This document shows, piece by piece, positions 25,987 to 34,520 of a stretch of DNA of 64,000 bases. The stretch comes from Skermanella mucosa (GTDB lineage Bacteria; Pseudomonadota; Alphaproteobacteria; Azospirillales; Azospirillaceae), in NCBI RefSeq assembly GCF_016765655.2, contig NZ_CP086106.1, positions 5,106,501 through 5,170,500 on the forward strand, written 5' to 3'. Numbering within the stretch: position 1 is the first letter of the stretch; each line of letters starts with the position of its first letter. The translations under genes were made by a program, and so were the position numbers. Under the pieces are notes generated by a model, which worked only from the letters and a program-made list of their open reading frames with translations, ran no database searches and was not told the DNA's origin.

Positions 25987-27285
25987 GTGCGCCGCGACCT
26001 GACGGGCGGAAGCGCCGGCTTCCTGGTCGCCGTGGCGGTGCTGTTCCTGGGCACCCGGATCGGCTGGATGGCGGCGGTCGACGCCGCCCCGATGAGCGAC
26101 CAGCTCTGGTATTTCCAGCGCGCCGCGGGCCTGCTGGACGGCGAGGGCTACTCGGTCGGGGGGCAGCCGACGGCGTTCTGGCCGGTCGGGTACCCGGCGT
26201 TCCTGGCCGGCCTGTTCGCCTTGTTCGGCCCCGGCGTCGAGGTCGCCAAGGCCGCCAACCTCGTGCTGTCGGCGGCGGCGCTGTTCTTCCTGTTCCGCAT
26301 CGCGCGGCGCGCGACGGGGTCGGAGACGGCGGCCCGGGCGGCGCTGGTGCTGGCGGTGCTGTCGCCGACGCTGATCTTCTACACCGAGCTGCTCTATGCC
26401 GAACTGCTGTTCATGGCCCTGCTGCTGGCCGGCCTGGACGCGCTGCTCGCGGCGCTGGACCGGCCCGGCTGGCGGAGGCCGGCCCTCGCCGGCCTCTGCT
26501 TCGGCCTGGCGGCGCTGGTCAAGACCCAGGCGCTGCTGCTGCCGGCCTGCGTGATCGCGGCGGCCTACGTGCTGCGCCGGACTGGCCTGCGCCGCGCCGT
26601 GGCGGCGGGGCTGGTGCTGCACGCCGCCTGCCTGACCGTGATAGCGCCCTGGACACTCCGCAACGCCCTGGTCCTGGGCGAGCCGGTGCTGGTCTCGACC
26701 AACGGCGGCTTCAACCTGTTCATGGGCAACAATCCCTGGAACCGCTGGGGCAACTACATGTGGCCGGCCCCGCCCGAATTCACCGCGGCGACGGAAGGTC
26801 TGGACATCCTGGAGCCGATCCCCGACGAGATCGCCCTGGACCGCCGGCTGAACGAGGCGGCCCTCTCCTATATCCGGGAGAATCCAGCGCAGGCCCTGCT
26901 CCGCGTGCCCTACAAGCTGGACCAGTTCTTCCGGTTCGACCCGCTGCCCCTGGAACAGGCCGAGATCGGCGCCCGGCGCAACGGCCAGGACATCGGCGCC
27001 CTGGTCGCGGCCGTCACGCCGCTCGCGGCGCTATGGCACTGGGTCCTGGTGGTGCCGGCTTTCCTGTTTCCGTTCCTGTTCCCCTGGGCGCTCCGCCCGC
27101 GCGACGCGGCGCTGGCGGCCTTCGTCCCGATCGGCTATTTCGCCGCCATCGCCGGCGTCTTCTTCGGGGAGCCCCGGTTCAACCTGCCGCTGCTGCCGCT
27201 CCATGCGCTGCTCGCGGTATCGCTGGCGGCCGGCCTGCTTCGGACGATGCCCCGGTCGGGAACGAGGTTCGGGAAAAAAGCATGA
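25987..27285 (+). CDS. Glycosyltransferase family 39-like membrane protein
   Basis: 432 residues from GTG 25987, four bases after the protease stop. Ten or more membrane helices are apparent. The first periplasmic loop has AAPMSDQLWYFQRAAGLLDGEGYS, resembling the Asp-containing loop of ArnT/PMT-type enzymes that use lipid-linked sugars. FFGEPRFNLPLLPLHALL near the end is typical of this class. It probably transfers a sugar on the periplasmic face, perhaps to the exopolysaccharide or an exported protein. The start codon is uncertain, though the family core lies within the call. Confidence 0.78.
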   Translation: MRRDLTGGSAGFLVAVAVLFLGTRIGWMAAVDAAPMSDQLWYFQRAAGLLDGEGYSVGGQPTAFWPVGYPAFLAGLFALFGPGVEVAKAANLVLSAAALFFLFRIARRATGSETAARAALVLAVLSPTLIFYTELLYAELLFMALLLAGLDALLAALDRPGWRRPALAGLCFGLAALVKTQALLLPACVIAAAYVLRRTGLRRAVAAGLVLHAACLTVIAPWTLRNALVLGEPVLVSTNGGFNLFMGNNPWNRWGNYMWPAPPEFTAATEGLDILEPIPDEIALDRRLNEAALSYIRENPAQALLRVPYKLDQFFRFDPLPLEQAEIGARRNGQDIGALVAAVTPLAALWHWVLVVPAFLFPFLFPWALRPRDAALAAFVPIGYFAAIAGVFFGEPRFNLPLLPLHALLAVSLAAGLLRTMPRSGTRFGKKA

Positions 27286-28523
27286 GCGCCGCCGGTTCCA
27301 CGGAAGCCGCCGCAAGGGTGGCAGTCATCGGCGGCGGCCCGGCCGGCCTGATGGCGGCCACCGTCCTGGCGGAGGCGGGCGTCGGCGTCGAGCTGTTCGA
27401 CGCCATGCCCTCGGTCGGGCGCAAGTTCCTGCTGGCCGGGCGCGGCGGCCTCAACCTGACCCATTCGGAACCGTTGGAGGACTTCCTGCCCCGCTACGGC
27501 GACCGGGCGCCGACCGTGCGGCGCTGGCTGGAGATCTTCTCGCCCGCCGACCTGCGCGAATGGGCCGCCGGCCTCGGCGTCGAGACCTTCGTGGGCAGCA
27601 GCGGGCGGGTGTTCCCGGTGCAGTTCAAGGCGTCGCCGCTGCTCCGCGCCTGGCTGCGGCGCCTCGGCGCCCTCGGGGTCGCCGTGCATACGCGCCACCG
27701 CTGGCTCGGCTTCGACGAGGCAGGGCGGGCGTTGGTCCGGGGTCCCGACGGCGCTCCCCGGCCCGTCCAGGCGGATGCGGTCGTCCTGGCGCTGGGCGGG
27801 GCGAGCTGGCCCCGGCTCGGCTCCGACGGCGGCTGGACCGGCATCCTGGAAGCCCGCGGCATCGCGGTGCGTCCCTTGCGGCCGGCCAACTGCGGCTTCG
27901 ACGTCGCCTGGGAGCCGGGCTTCATCGCTCGGCACGAGGGGGAGCCGCTGAAGAACCTGGCGCTTAGCTTCGAGGGCCGCACGGTCCGGGGCGAGCTGAT
28001 CCTGACCCGCACGGGGATCGAGGGCGGCGCCGTCTACGCCCTGGGCGCACCGCTGCGCGACGCGATCGAGCGCCACGGCTCGGCCCGCCTGACGATCGAC
28101 CTGCGGCCGCAGCTTTCCCCCGAACAGGTGCGCGACCGGCTGCGGCGGCCGAGGGGGTCGGAATCCTGGTCCACCTGGCTGCGCAAGTCGGTGAATTTGA
28201 CAGGTCCCCTGCCCGGCCTGCTGCGCGGCGCCGCCGGAGCCGATGCCGGGCCGGCCGACATTGCCCGGCTGGTCAAGGCGCTGCCGCTCCGCCTGACCGG
28301 CATCAAGCCGATCGAGCGCGCGATCTCCTCCGCCGGCGGCATCGACCTGGACGAGCTTACCGGCGACCTGATGCTGCGGCGCCTGCCCGGCCTGTTCGCC
28401 GCCGGGGAGATGCTGGACTGGGAAGCGCCGACCGGCGGCTATCTGCTCCAGGCTTCCCTCAGCAGCGGCGCGGCCGCCGCCCACGGCGTCCTCGCCCACC
28501 TGGGCCGGCAACCCCCAGCCTGA
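27282..28523 (+). CDS. NAD(P)/FAD-dependent oxidoreductase, TIGR03862/BaiN-like flavoprotein
   Basis: 413 residues. The Rossmann start is VAVIGGGPAGLMAATVLAEAG (about 13-33). GRKFLLAGRGGLNLTHSEP (about 46-64) is the family hallmark. The late FAD motif PGLFAAGEMLDWEAPTGGYLLQ (near 377-398) is present. The reaction of this subfamily is unknown. ATG overlaps the GT39 stop by four bases, so it is the last gene of the rightward operon. The tail meets the convergent ThiF-nitroreductase gene 35 bases away. Confidence 0.88.
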   Translation: MSAAGSTEAAARVAVIGGGPAGLMAATVLAEAGVGVELFDAMPSVGRKFLLAGRGGLNLTHSEPLEDFLPRYGDRAPTVRRWLEIFSPADLREWAAGLGVETFVGSSGRVFPVQFKASPLLRAWLRRLGALGVAVHTRHRWLGFDEAGRALVRGPDGAPRPVQADAVVLALGGASWPRLGSDGGWTGILEARGIAVRPLRPANCGFDVAWEPGFIARHEGEPLKNLALSFEGRTVRGELILTRTGIEGGAVYALGAPLRDAIERHGSARLTIDLRPQLSPEQVRDRLRRPRGSESWSTWLRKSVNLTGPLPGLLRGAAGADAGPADIARLVKALPLRLTGIKPIERAISSAGGIDLDELTGDLMLRRLPGLFAAGEMLDWEAPTGGYLLQASLSSGAAAAHGVLAHLGRQPPA

Positions 28524-28558
28524 GCCCCGACGCCTGAGCCCCGGAACCTTCCTGCCGT

Positions 28559-30619
28559 TCAGGCGCTGCGGGCGACATCCTGGTCCTGCCGATCATTCCC
28601 GTCCGTCCGGCGGTCGTCGCCGACGATCAGCTCGTCCAGCGGCCTGCGGTGGGAGCGGCTGGCCGGCCGCGTCGTCCTGGGACGGCCGATGCGGCCCATG
28701 AAGACCAGCGAGTCGACCTCGTGGCCGGACACCCGACCCAGCTCGACCGCCAGCTTTTCCGCCTTGGCGATCAGCTTCGGCGCTTCCGTGAACCGCGTGC
28801 CCGTCACGGCGTAGCTGGCGAAGGCGAGCGGCGCCAAGCTCGGCTGCAAGGCCAGGCCCAGCTTCGCGGCGGTCAGCCAGAAGCGCTGCAGCCGCTGCCC
28901 GGCGGCCAGCAGTTCCTCCGCCGTCGGCCGGGCGGCCCGCGGGGTGCTCCAGCCGATCGTGAAATGCCCGGCGCAGGCCATTCCCGGCAGGATGTCCAGC
29001 TGAAGGCTGGCGGCGCCCGTCCCCAGCAGGTTCATCCGCTCGACCCGCGACCAGTCCTGCATGGCCCAGCGCATCAGCTTGCGGGTCATCCCGTCGAGGC
29101 CGATGGCAGTGGACGGCAGGCCGTGCGGGCTGAACGGGTTCTCCCAGTCGATCATCCGGCGGTGGACGTCGTAGGCCTCCCGGCAGCGCAGGCGGATGTC
29201 GGTGGCCAGCCCATTGAGGCGGGAGAACTTCCAGCGCTCCCCCCGGCTCTCGAACCAGGAGAGGGTCAGGTCGGGACCCAGCGCCTCGGCCAGCGCGTTC
29301 TTCTGCGCCTGCGTCAGGCTGTCGCGCTTGTAGGCGGTCCGGTCGACCGACCGCAGCTTGACGAAGCCTTCCAGCGGGTCGGGCCGGATGCCCGGCTGCT
29401 TGGGCAGCCTGACTTCGATCCGGCTCTCCGTCCGGCTTTTTCCCTCCACGTGCGCCCACTCCATCCGCCGGCCGAACCGGGCCGCCGCGATGGCGATGGT
29501 CTCCAGCAGATGGCCGACCGACAGCAGCGTCGGCTGGCCGTCGGCATATTCGTAGACGTTGGCACCGGCCTCGTTCCGGACCAGCACGGTCACCGAGTCG
29601 TCGCCGTCGATATGGAAGCGCCAGGGCTGGCTGTTGTCGCCGCTGGGCGCCCAGCGGGCGAGGTCGAGGATCCGCTCGATCTCCGAGGCGCGCAGCTCCG
29701 GCTTGGCCTGGGGCGCGTTGCGGGCGATCGCCTGCATCATGCGCATGCCCAGTTTCTGCTTGAACCGCTGGCCGAAATGCCGGCTGCCGCCCGGCAGCTT
29801 CTTGCTGACGAACCGCCCGCGATAGGCGTCGAACTGGTGGAACCAGGGGGCCGCCTTGACGCCGCCGCGGTTCAGCAGGATGCGGAGTGCCTCGATCCCG
29901 GTCACGCCGGCGCAGATCTGGCAGGCCATGCCGGTGGAGGGGCCGCGCTGGTTGACCAGGTCCAGCCGGGACGGATCGACCAGATAGGAGCGGTGCAGGC
30001 CGCGGGGCGTCAGCCCGACCAGGAAATTGACGTATTGCTGCTCGATCGGCTGGCCTTCCAGGCCGAAATACTGCTCGAAGGTCATGCCGCCGGGCATGAA
30101 GACCAGATAGGCCGTGCCCATGCCGATCGGCCCCGCCGTGATCGCCGGGATGCCCAGCTCGGCGCAGCGGGCGAACACCTTGGCGCGCACGTCCAGGACG
30201 AAGAAGTCGAAGCCGTCGATGAAGAGGTCGACGCCGTCCAGGAACTCGTCGATGTTGTCGTCGCTGATTCCATTCGGGAAACGGCGGATCTCGGCGGTCG
30301 GGTTGATGTCGCGCGCCATACCGGCCATCACGTCGACCTTCGGCCGGCCGAGCGTGGCGGTGCTGGCGCCGATCTGCCGGTTGAAGTTGACCGTCTCGAA
30401 GACGTCCATGTCCGAGATGTTGAAGGCACCGATGCCCAGGCGCGCCAGCGTCAGCAGGTGGACTCCGCCGACGCCGCCCATGCCGGCGATGGCGACCCGC
30501 TTGGTGCGCAGGATCTGCTGCTCCCACTCGGTGACCCACCCGATGTTGCGGCTGAATGCCTCGTCATAATCGAAGTCGAACGCGCGCGCAGGCATCGTGG
30601 GCATGGTCATGGTCGGCAT
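28559..30619 (-). CDS. Rv1355c-like fusion: ThiF/E1-type adenylyltransferase plus nitroreductase
   Basis: About 686 residues. N-terminal ThiF fold: nucleotide motif GMGGVGGVHLLTLARLG (about 46-62), then SDMDVFETVNFNRQIGA and GMACQICAGVTGIEALR near 230. From about residue 310 a nitroreductase-like FMN fold begins with RWAPSGDNSQPWRFH (near 325), and it continues to about 600. The Lys/Arg-rich tail is probably disordered. E1-like domains adenylate a carboxyl group, and the second domain may reduce the product or bind flavin. It lies 77 bases downstream of the exosortase-linked acyltransferase, so the two probably act together. Start may be ATG 30619 or 30610; GAGGA sits just upstream. Confidence 0.75.
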   Translation of the reverse strand: MPTMTMPTMPARAFDFDYDEAFSRNIGWVTEWEQQILRTKRVAIAGMGGVGGVHLLTLARLGIGAFNISDMDVFETVNFNRQIGASTATLGRPKVDVMAGMARDINPTAEIRRFPNGISDDNIDEFLDGVDLFIDGFDFFVLDVRAKVFARCAELGIPAITAGPIGMGTAYLVFMPGGMTFEQYFGLEGQPIEQQYVNFLVGLTPRGLHRSYLVDPSRLDLVNQRGPSTGMACQICAGVTGIEALRILLNRGGVKAAPWFHQFDAYRGRFVSKKLPGGSRHFGQRFKQKLGMRMMQAIARNAPQAKPELRASEIERILDLARWAPSGDNSQPWRFHIDGDDSVTVLVRNEAGANVYEYADGQPTLLSVGHLLETIAIAAARFGRRMEWAHVEGKSRTESRIEVRLPKQPGIRPDPLEGFVKLRSVDRTAYKRDSLTQAQKNALAEALGPDLTLSWFESRGERWKFSRLNGLATDIRLRCREAYDVHRRMIDWENPFSPHGLPSTAIGLDGMTRKLMRWAMQDWSRVERMNLLGTGAASLQLDILPGMACAGHFTIGWSTPRAARPTAEELLAAGQRLQRFWLTAAKLGLALQPSLAPLAFASYAVTGTRFTEAPKLIAKAEKLAVELGRVSGHEVDSLVFMGRIGRPRTTRPASRSHRRPLDELIVGDDRRTDGNDRQDQDVARSA

Positions 30620-30696
30620 GTTCCTCAAAATCGCGTCCCGGGCGGCCAATCACCGTCGGTTTGCCCCCGTCGGTTTGCCCCGGTCGGCGCCCACCC

Positions 30697-31581
30697 TCAG
30701 TTGGCGACCGCGAGGCAGGCCGACCGGGAGGGAGCGGTGACCGCGACCGCTTCGGCCGGGCTCGTTTCATCCAGCGGCCACAGGCGGCCGCCATCGGTAA
30801 TGATTTCCCACACGTCGGGACGCTCGGCATGGACGCGCCGCAGCAGGGCGCCCAGGTCGGCCCAGCAGGGCTGCCGCCGTCCATGGTAATCGACCAGCGA
30901 TCCCAGCGGGTTGAAATGGATGCCGAGGCGGGTCAGCAGCCGAAGCAAAGCCGGCTCCATCACCGCGGCCCAGTGGGTGATTCCCTCGCGCACGCTCATT
31001 TCGACACAGGACTTAATGAGCCCGAGCGGCAGATGAAAGAGCATCTTGCGCCATTCCTCGGGGGAAAGCGTCGCCTCGACCCCGGTTTCCGGCGTGTGCT
31101 GACGGAAACTCTTGACGATCGAGAAGCGGGAGATCTCGGCCGTACGGTAGACCGGGAACGGCGCCACGGCATCCGCGGCGATCGCGCCGGCGATCCGCTG
31201 CATCGGCAGCACCCGGCGCTCTCCGCCGTCCTGCGGCAGGACGAGGCGGACCGTGCCGATGGCGTTGCCGGTGGCGCGGTGGGTCAGCAGGGAATGGACG
31301 GAATGGTCGTCGAAGGAGTCGCGTTCGAAGCCGTCGGGGTTGTTCGCGGGATCCTCGAACTCATTATCGATGCAATAAACCTGAAAACGAATACGGAAAC
31401 AATTATTCTTAAGATCTGAAGTCGTCGCGACGGAAGATTCGAAAACCGAGTTGTAATATTCCAGGCCGGTGAAACCGGGAGACTTTCGCGATGCCGCGGT
31501 ATCGTTCGTGAGTGAAGTGGCGTTGCCGATAGCCTGCCCTTCGGATACGAGCCGCTCAACTCCAGATCTCGAATGGTACAT
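30697..31581 (-). CDS. PEP-CTERM/exosortase-associated N-acyltransferase (FeeM-like N-acyl amino acid synthase)
   Basis: 294 residues. RIRFQVYCIDNEFEDP (about 63-78) is the conserved start of the GNAT-like core in the exosortase-associated acyltransferase family (TIGR03694 type) and FeeM. AEISRFSIVKSFRQ follows near 156. The protein has no membrane segment. Relatives make long-chain N-acyl amino acids from acyl-ACP. ATG 31581 has GGAAG 5 bases upstream; an upstream frame extension starts at 31611. It is first in a leftward pair with the ThiF-nitroreductase gene. Its link to the XrtA operon by position suggests a related surface or signalling product. Confidence 0.82.
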   Translation of the reverse strand: MYHSRSGVERLVSEGQAIGNATSLTNDTAASRKSPGFTGLEYYNSVFESSVATTSDLKNNCFRIRFQVYCIDNEFEDPANNPDGFERDSFDDHSVHSLLTHRATGNAIGTVRLVLPQDGGERRVLPMQRIAGAIAADAVAPFPVYRTAEISRFSIVKSFRQHTPETGVEATLSPEEWRKMLFHLPLGLIKSCVEMSVREGITHWAAVMEPALLRLLTRLGIHFNPLGSLVDYHGRRQPCWADLGALLRRVHAERPDVWEIITDGGRLWPLDETSPAEAVAVTAPSRSACLAVAN

Positions 31582-32264
31582 GGTGTCTTCCAGTTTGTTT
31601 TTTGGTTGCACAAACCACCGTGTCCCGGTGATGGCGGCTCCTGCTCATGGTCTCTCGGCGACGGTAAGCCCCGGTCGCATGCTTTTCGGCGCAGCCGCGC
31701 GGATCCGGCATTGCCTCACGGTGTGACGCGGAGCGGGTGCAAGTCCCCTGGGAAACCCAGGGCGGCTCCCCGCGCCCGATACCGTTCAGCGCAGCAGAAT
31801 GCAGCGAGCGAACTGCAAATTCGCACTTCAACAAGTCGCTACAAGGGAAACGGACCCCGAAAGGCCAGACCGCTTACAGCAGATCAAGCATAAAGTTTGA
31901 TATACGGTTCTTCGCCATGTATCAAAGCACTCAAAAGTTAAATCTCACTTAATCGAGTGCAGATCAACTTTATGCCACGGCCGCGAATGTATTCGAAATA
32001 GAGGAAAATTTGACGTGGCAAAGATGTGACCTCGATAAGAATTGCTGTGACTTTCAGGGGCTAATCCTGTGAATTTTCCGGCATAATCACCGTCAATTTC
32101 GAAGGATGATCAGCTTATGCGATCAACTGATTTGAAAGGATTCGATGCCCTCGACGCAGTCGGCCCGACGCAATTGGCCGACTGAACAAGGTTGTCCCGG
32201 GGCTGCGAAATCGCCATCCTGAAGCGGGCTTTCGGCAGAAGAGACCGGCGAGGATGGTGAAGGA
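31582..32264. other. Long intergenic region with a structured, group II intron-like segment
   Basis: 683 bases without a supported gene. On the plus strand 31723-31800 begins GTGTGACGCGGAGCGGGTGC and contains a nested structure: outer stem GGAGC/GCTCC around a 7-bp hairpin CCCTGGG-AAA-CCCAGGG. A GUGYG-like start and a GGGTGCAAGTCC stretch are reminiscent of group II intron 5' ends, but no reverse transcriptase, domain V or 3' end is seen. 31880-32130 is AT-rich and likely holds the pxpA promoter. Confidence 0.3.
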
Positions 32265-33047
32265 ATGGCAGGGATTTCCCGGGTTGACCTGAACTGCGAC
32301 ATGGGCGAGAGCTTCGGCGTCTACACGCTGGGCAACGACGCCGATATGCTGAAGATCGTCACCAGCGCGAACGTCGCCTGCGGGTTCCACGCCGGCGATC
32401 CCCTGGTGATCGACCGCACCGTGCGCCTCGCCCTGGAGGCGGGCGTGGCGGTCGGCGCCCATCCCAGCTTCCTGGACCAGTGGGGTTTCGGCCGCCGACC
32501 GATCCTCGGGGAGGACCCGGCGGACATCGAGAAGATGCTGGTCTACCAGATCGGCGCGGTGCAGGCGCTCGCCGCCGCCGCGGGCCACCGGGTCACCCAC
32601 GTCAAGGCGCACGGATCGCTGGGCAACATGGCGGCGGTCGATCCCGACCTCGCCCTGGCCTGCGCCCGGGCGGTGCGGGCGGTCGACCGCGACCTGATCT
32701 GCGTCGTCATGCCCGGCATGGAGACCGAGCGCGCCGCGGAACGGATGGGCCTGAGGGCCGCGCGGGAGATCTATGCCGACCGCACCTATGACGACGACGG
32801 CAACCTGACATCGCGCAAAAAGCCCGGCGCCGTGCTGCACGACGCCGGGTCGGCGGCGGACCGGATCGTCCGCATGCTGGAGGAGGAGGCGATCACGACG
32901 GTGAGCGGCGCCCGGATCCCGGCGCGGATCGACACCATCTGCGTCCACGGCGACAATCCGCAGGCGGTCGGTATGGCGCGGACGATCCGCGGGCGCCTGG
33001 AAGCCCTCGGCATCGCGATCGAGCCGTTCAGCCGGACCCTGGCGTGA
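32265..33047 (+). CDS. pxpA: 5-oxoprolinase subunit A (LamB/YcsF family)
   Basis: 260 residues. It begins VDLNCDMGESFGVYTLGNDADML and continues VTSANVACGFHAGDP and HVKAHGSLGNM, all hallmarks of the LamB/YcsF family. VHGDNPQAV lies near the end. PxpA acts with PxpB and PxpC to open 5-oxoproline with ATP. The partners normally lie beside it, but here no pxpB or pxpC is present, and the next gene is unrelated and on the other strand. It could cooperate with subunits encoded elsewhere. Full family length. Confidence 0.92.
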   Translation: MAGISRVDLNCDMGESFGVYTLGNDADMLKIVTSANVACGFHAGDPLVIDRTVRLALEAGVAVGAHPSFLDQWGFGRRPILGEDPADIEKMLVYQIGAVQALAAAAGHRVTHVKAHGSLGNMAAVDPDLALACARAVRAVDRDLICVVMPGMETERAAERMGLRAAREIYADRTYDDDGNLTSRKKPGAVLHDAGSAADRIVRMLEEEAITTVSGARIPARIDTICVHGDNPQAVGMARTIRGRLEALGIAIEPFSRTLA

Positions 33048-33080
33048 TGAACACTACCGGCGGTGAATTCTCGCCAGGAT

Positions 33081-33170
33081 CGTCATGACCGGACTTGATC
33101 CGGTCATCCACGCGCAATCTCCATCCCGCCGGTTTGCGCGTGGATGCGCGGGTCAGGCCCGCGCATGACG
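33081..33170. repeat. 90-bp dispersed repeat, copy A (CGTCATGACCGGACTTGATCC type)
   Basis: It begins CGTCATGACCGGACTTGATC and ends with the inverse CATGACG, with internal short inverted repeats (GCGCGTGGATGCGCG region). A 90-bp element with the same ends lies at 55254-55343. Confidence 0.7.
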
Positions 33171-33229
33171 AAGAAGGGGCGCCCGACAGACGCGGACCAT
33201 GGTCCGCGCATGGCGAAGACCGGCACCGA

Positions 33230-33907
33230 TCACGGCCGGTCGAAGATCGGCGGGTTCGCCTGCGTCCGGATCGTGGTGGCCGAGCTTCCCGGAGGGGCGT
33301 TCTCGCGCCGGGTCTGGCCGAGCGTGTCGGCGGCTTCGCCCGACACGGTGTCGGAATGGGACGCCGAACCGTCGGGTGTCGCCCAGCCGACGCTGGTGGC
33401 GCCGCCCGAAGCCCCGCCGGCCGAGCCACGAAGCGGCTCGCCGTCGGGTCCCAGCAGGACCGAAGCGCTGTCCCGCGCCGACTTGCCGCCACCGGGCATG
33501 CCGACCAGCCGGTCCGCATCGGGCGAGCGGCCCGCCGGCCGGTCCGACATGTCACCCGAGACGTGGGTATGGTGGCGGTCCGGATCGGTGTAAAGACGCG
33601 ACGTCCGGCCGGCGCCCTGGCGGCTATCGCGCTGGTAGCGATAGCCGAGCCACGCCGCCAGCAGGATGCCGGCGCTCGCGGCGAACATCACGAAGGGCAC
33701 GGGATGGTCCCGAATCACCGCGCTGATGCCGCCCGGCCCGTCGCTGCGGCGCCGGTCGTGGCCGCCGTCGATGTCACCGCCGATGTCGCCGCCGATGTGG
33801 GCGCGCCCATAGGCGCTGGGGGTGTCGTAGGGGATGTACGGGTGCTCGGGCGTGTTGCTGAGGTAACGCCTGTTTTCGGTATCGGAAGCGGGTATGGCGT
33901 CCACCAT
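33230..33907 (-). CDS. Hypothetical single-pass membrane protein
   Basis: 225 residues. One transmembrane helix (VPFVMFAASAGILLAAWLGY, about 68-87) separates a Gly/His/Asp-rich cytoplasmic N-terminus from a long low-complexity Ser/Gly/Pro-rich tail. No signal peptide or recognised domain. A competing plus-strand frame crosses it but lacks features. Moderate confidence because composition is biased and no homolog is recalled. Confidence 0.5.
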   Translation of the reverse strand: MVDAIPASDTENRRYLSNTPEHPYIPYDTPSAYGRAHIGGDIGGDIDGGHDRRRSDGPGGISAVIRDHPVPFVMFAASAGILLAAWLGYRYQRDSRQGAGRTSRLYTDPDRHHTHVSGDMSDRPAGRSPDADRLVGMPGGGKSARDSASVLLGPDGEPLRGSAGGASGGATSVGWATPDGSASHSDTVSGEAADTLGQTRRENAPPGSSATTIRTQANPPIFDRP

Positions 33908-34087
33908 TTTTTTGCCCCATTCGTTGGTTGTTGCTTGGGGACCGCCGCGGCGCGACGGCTATGCGATACCAACCGCGGGGAACGGCGGAACGTTCCGCAG
34001 CCGTCCCGCTGCGGCCTTGTTGCCAGAACCGGCGCTTGCCGGTATGACGCCATTCCCAAACCCCAGCCCCATCCACGGAGCCTGATC

Positions 34088-34375
34088 TTGATCGACGCTG
34101 GTGCTACGACGGCCGAACAGTTGAAGCAGTTCGCCGACCGCATGGAAAACCTGCTGAACGAAATCGATGGACTGAAGAACGACCTCAAGGACCTGAAGGG
34201 CGAGGCGAAATCGGCCGGCTTCAACATCAGGGCGCTCGACCGGCTGGTCGCGATCCGCCGCAAGGACTCGGCCGACGCCGAGACCGAACTGCTGAACGAC
34301 CTGCTGCTCTACGCCCACCACACCGGCACGCATCTCGACCTCGCGGTTCCGGAGACGGCCGAGGAAGCAGCCTGA
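34088..34375 (+). CDS. DUF2312 / GapR-like DNA-binding protein
   Basis: 95 residues from TTG 34088, which has ACGGAG seven bases upstream; no ATG gives the whole domain. EQLKQFADRMENLLNEIDGLKNDLKDL is the long helix, and EAKSAGFNIRALDRLVAIRRKD is the second block seen in the DUF2312/GapR family. The family consensus reads EAKGNGFDVKALR. GapR binds overtwisted AT-rich DNA ahead of replication forks in alphaproteobacteria. The sequence is diverged, so this may be a paralog rather than the main GapR. Cytoplasmic and probably dimeric or tetrameric. Confidence 0.72.
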   Translation: MIDAGATTAEQLKQFADRMENLLNEIDGLKNDLKDLKGEAKSAGFNIRALDRLVAIRRKDSADAETELLNDLLLYAHHTGTHLDLAVPETAEEAA

Positions 34376-34520
34376 CCGGCCGCGCCGGGCGGGGCTCGAC
34401 ATTGCGCCCCGCCCGATGCATCATCGCACGCATGCGTTCCGCCGGTCTGCCGGCCGGACGGGCCGTCCGCATTGCTCCGGTTCCGGACGCCCCCTCGATT
34501 GATTGGGACCACTAAGCTTG

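Noticed and set aside
31723-31800. Cobalamin or c-di-GMP riboswitch
   Set aside because: None of the conserved boxes of those riboswitches could be found; only simple hairpins are visible.
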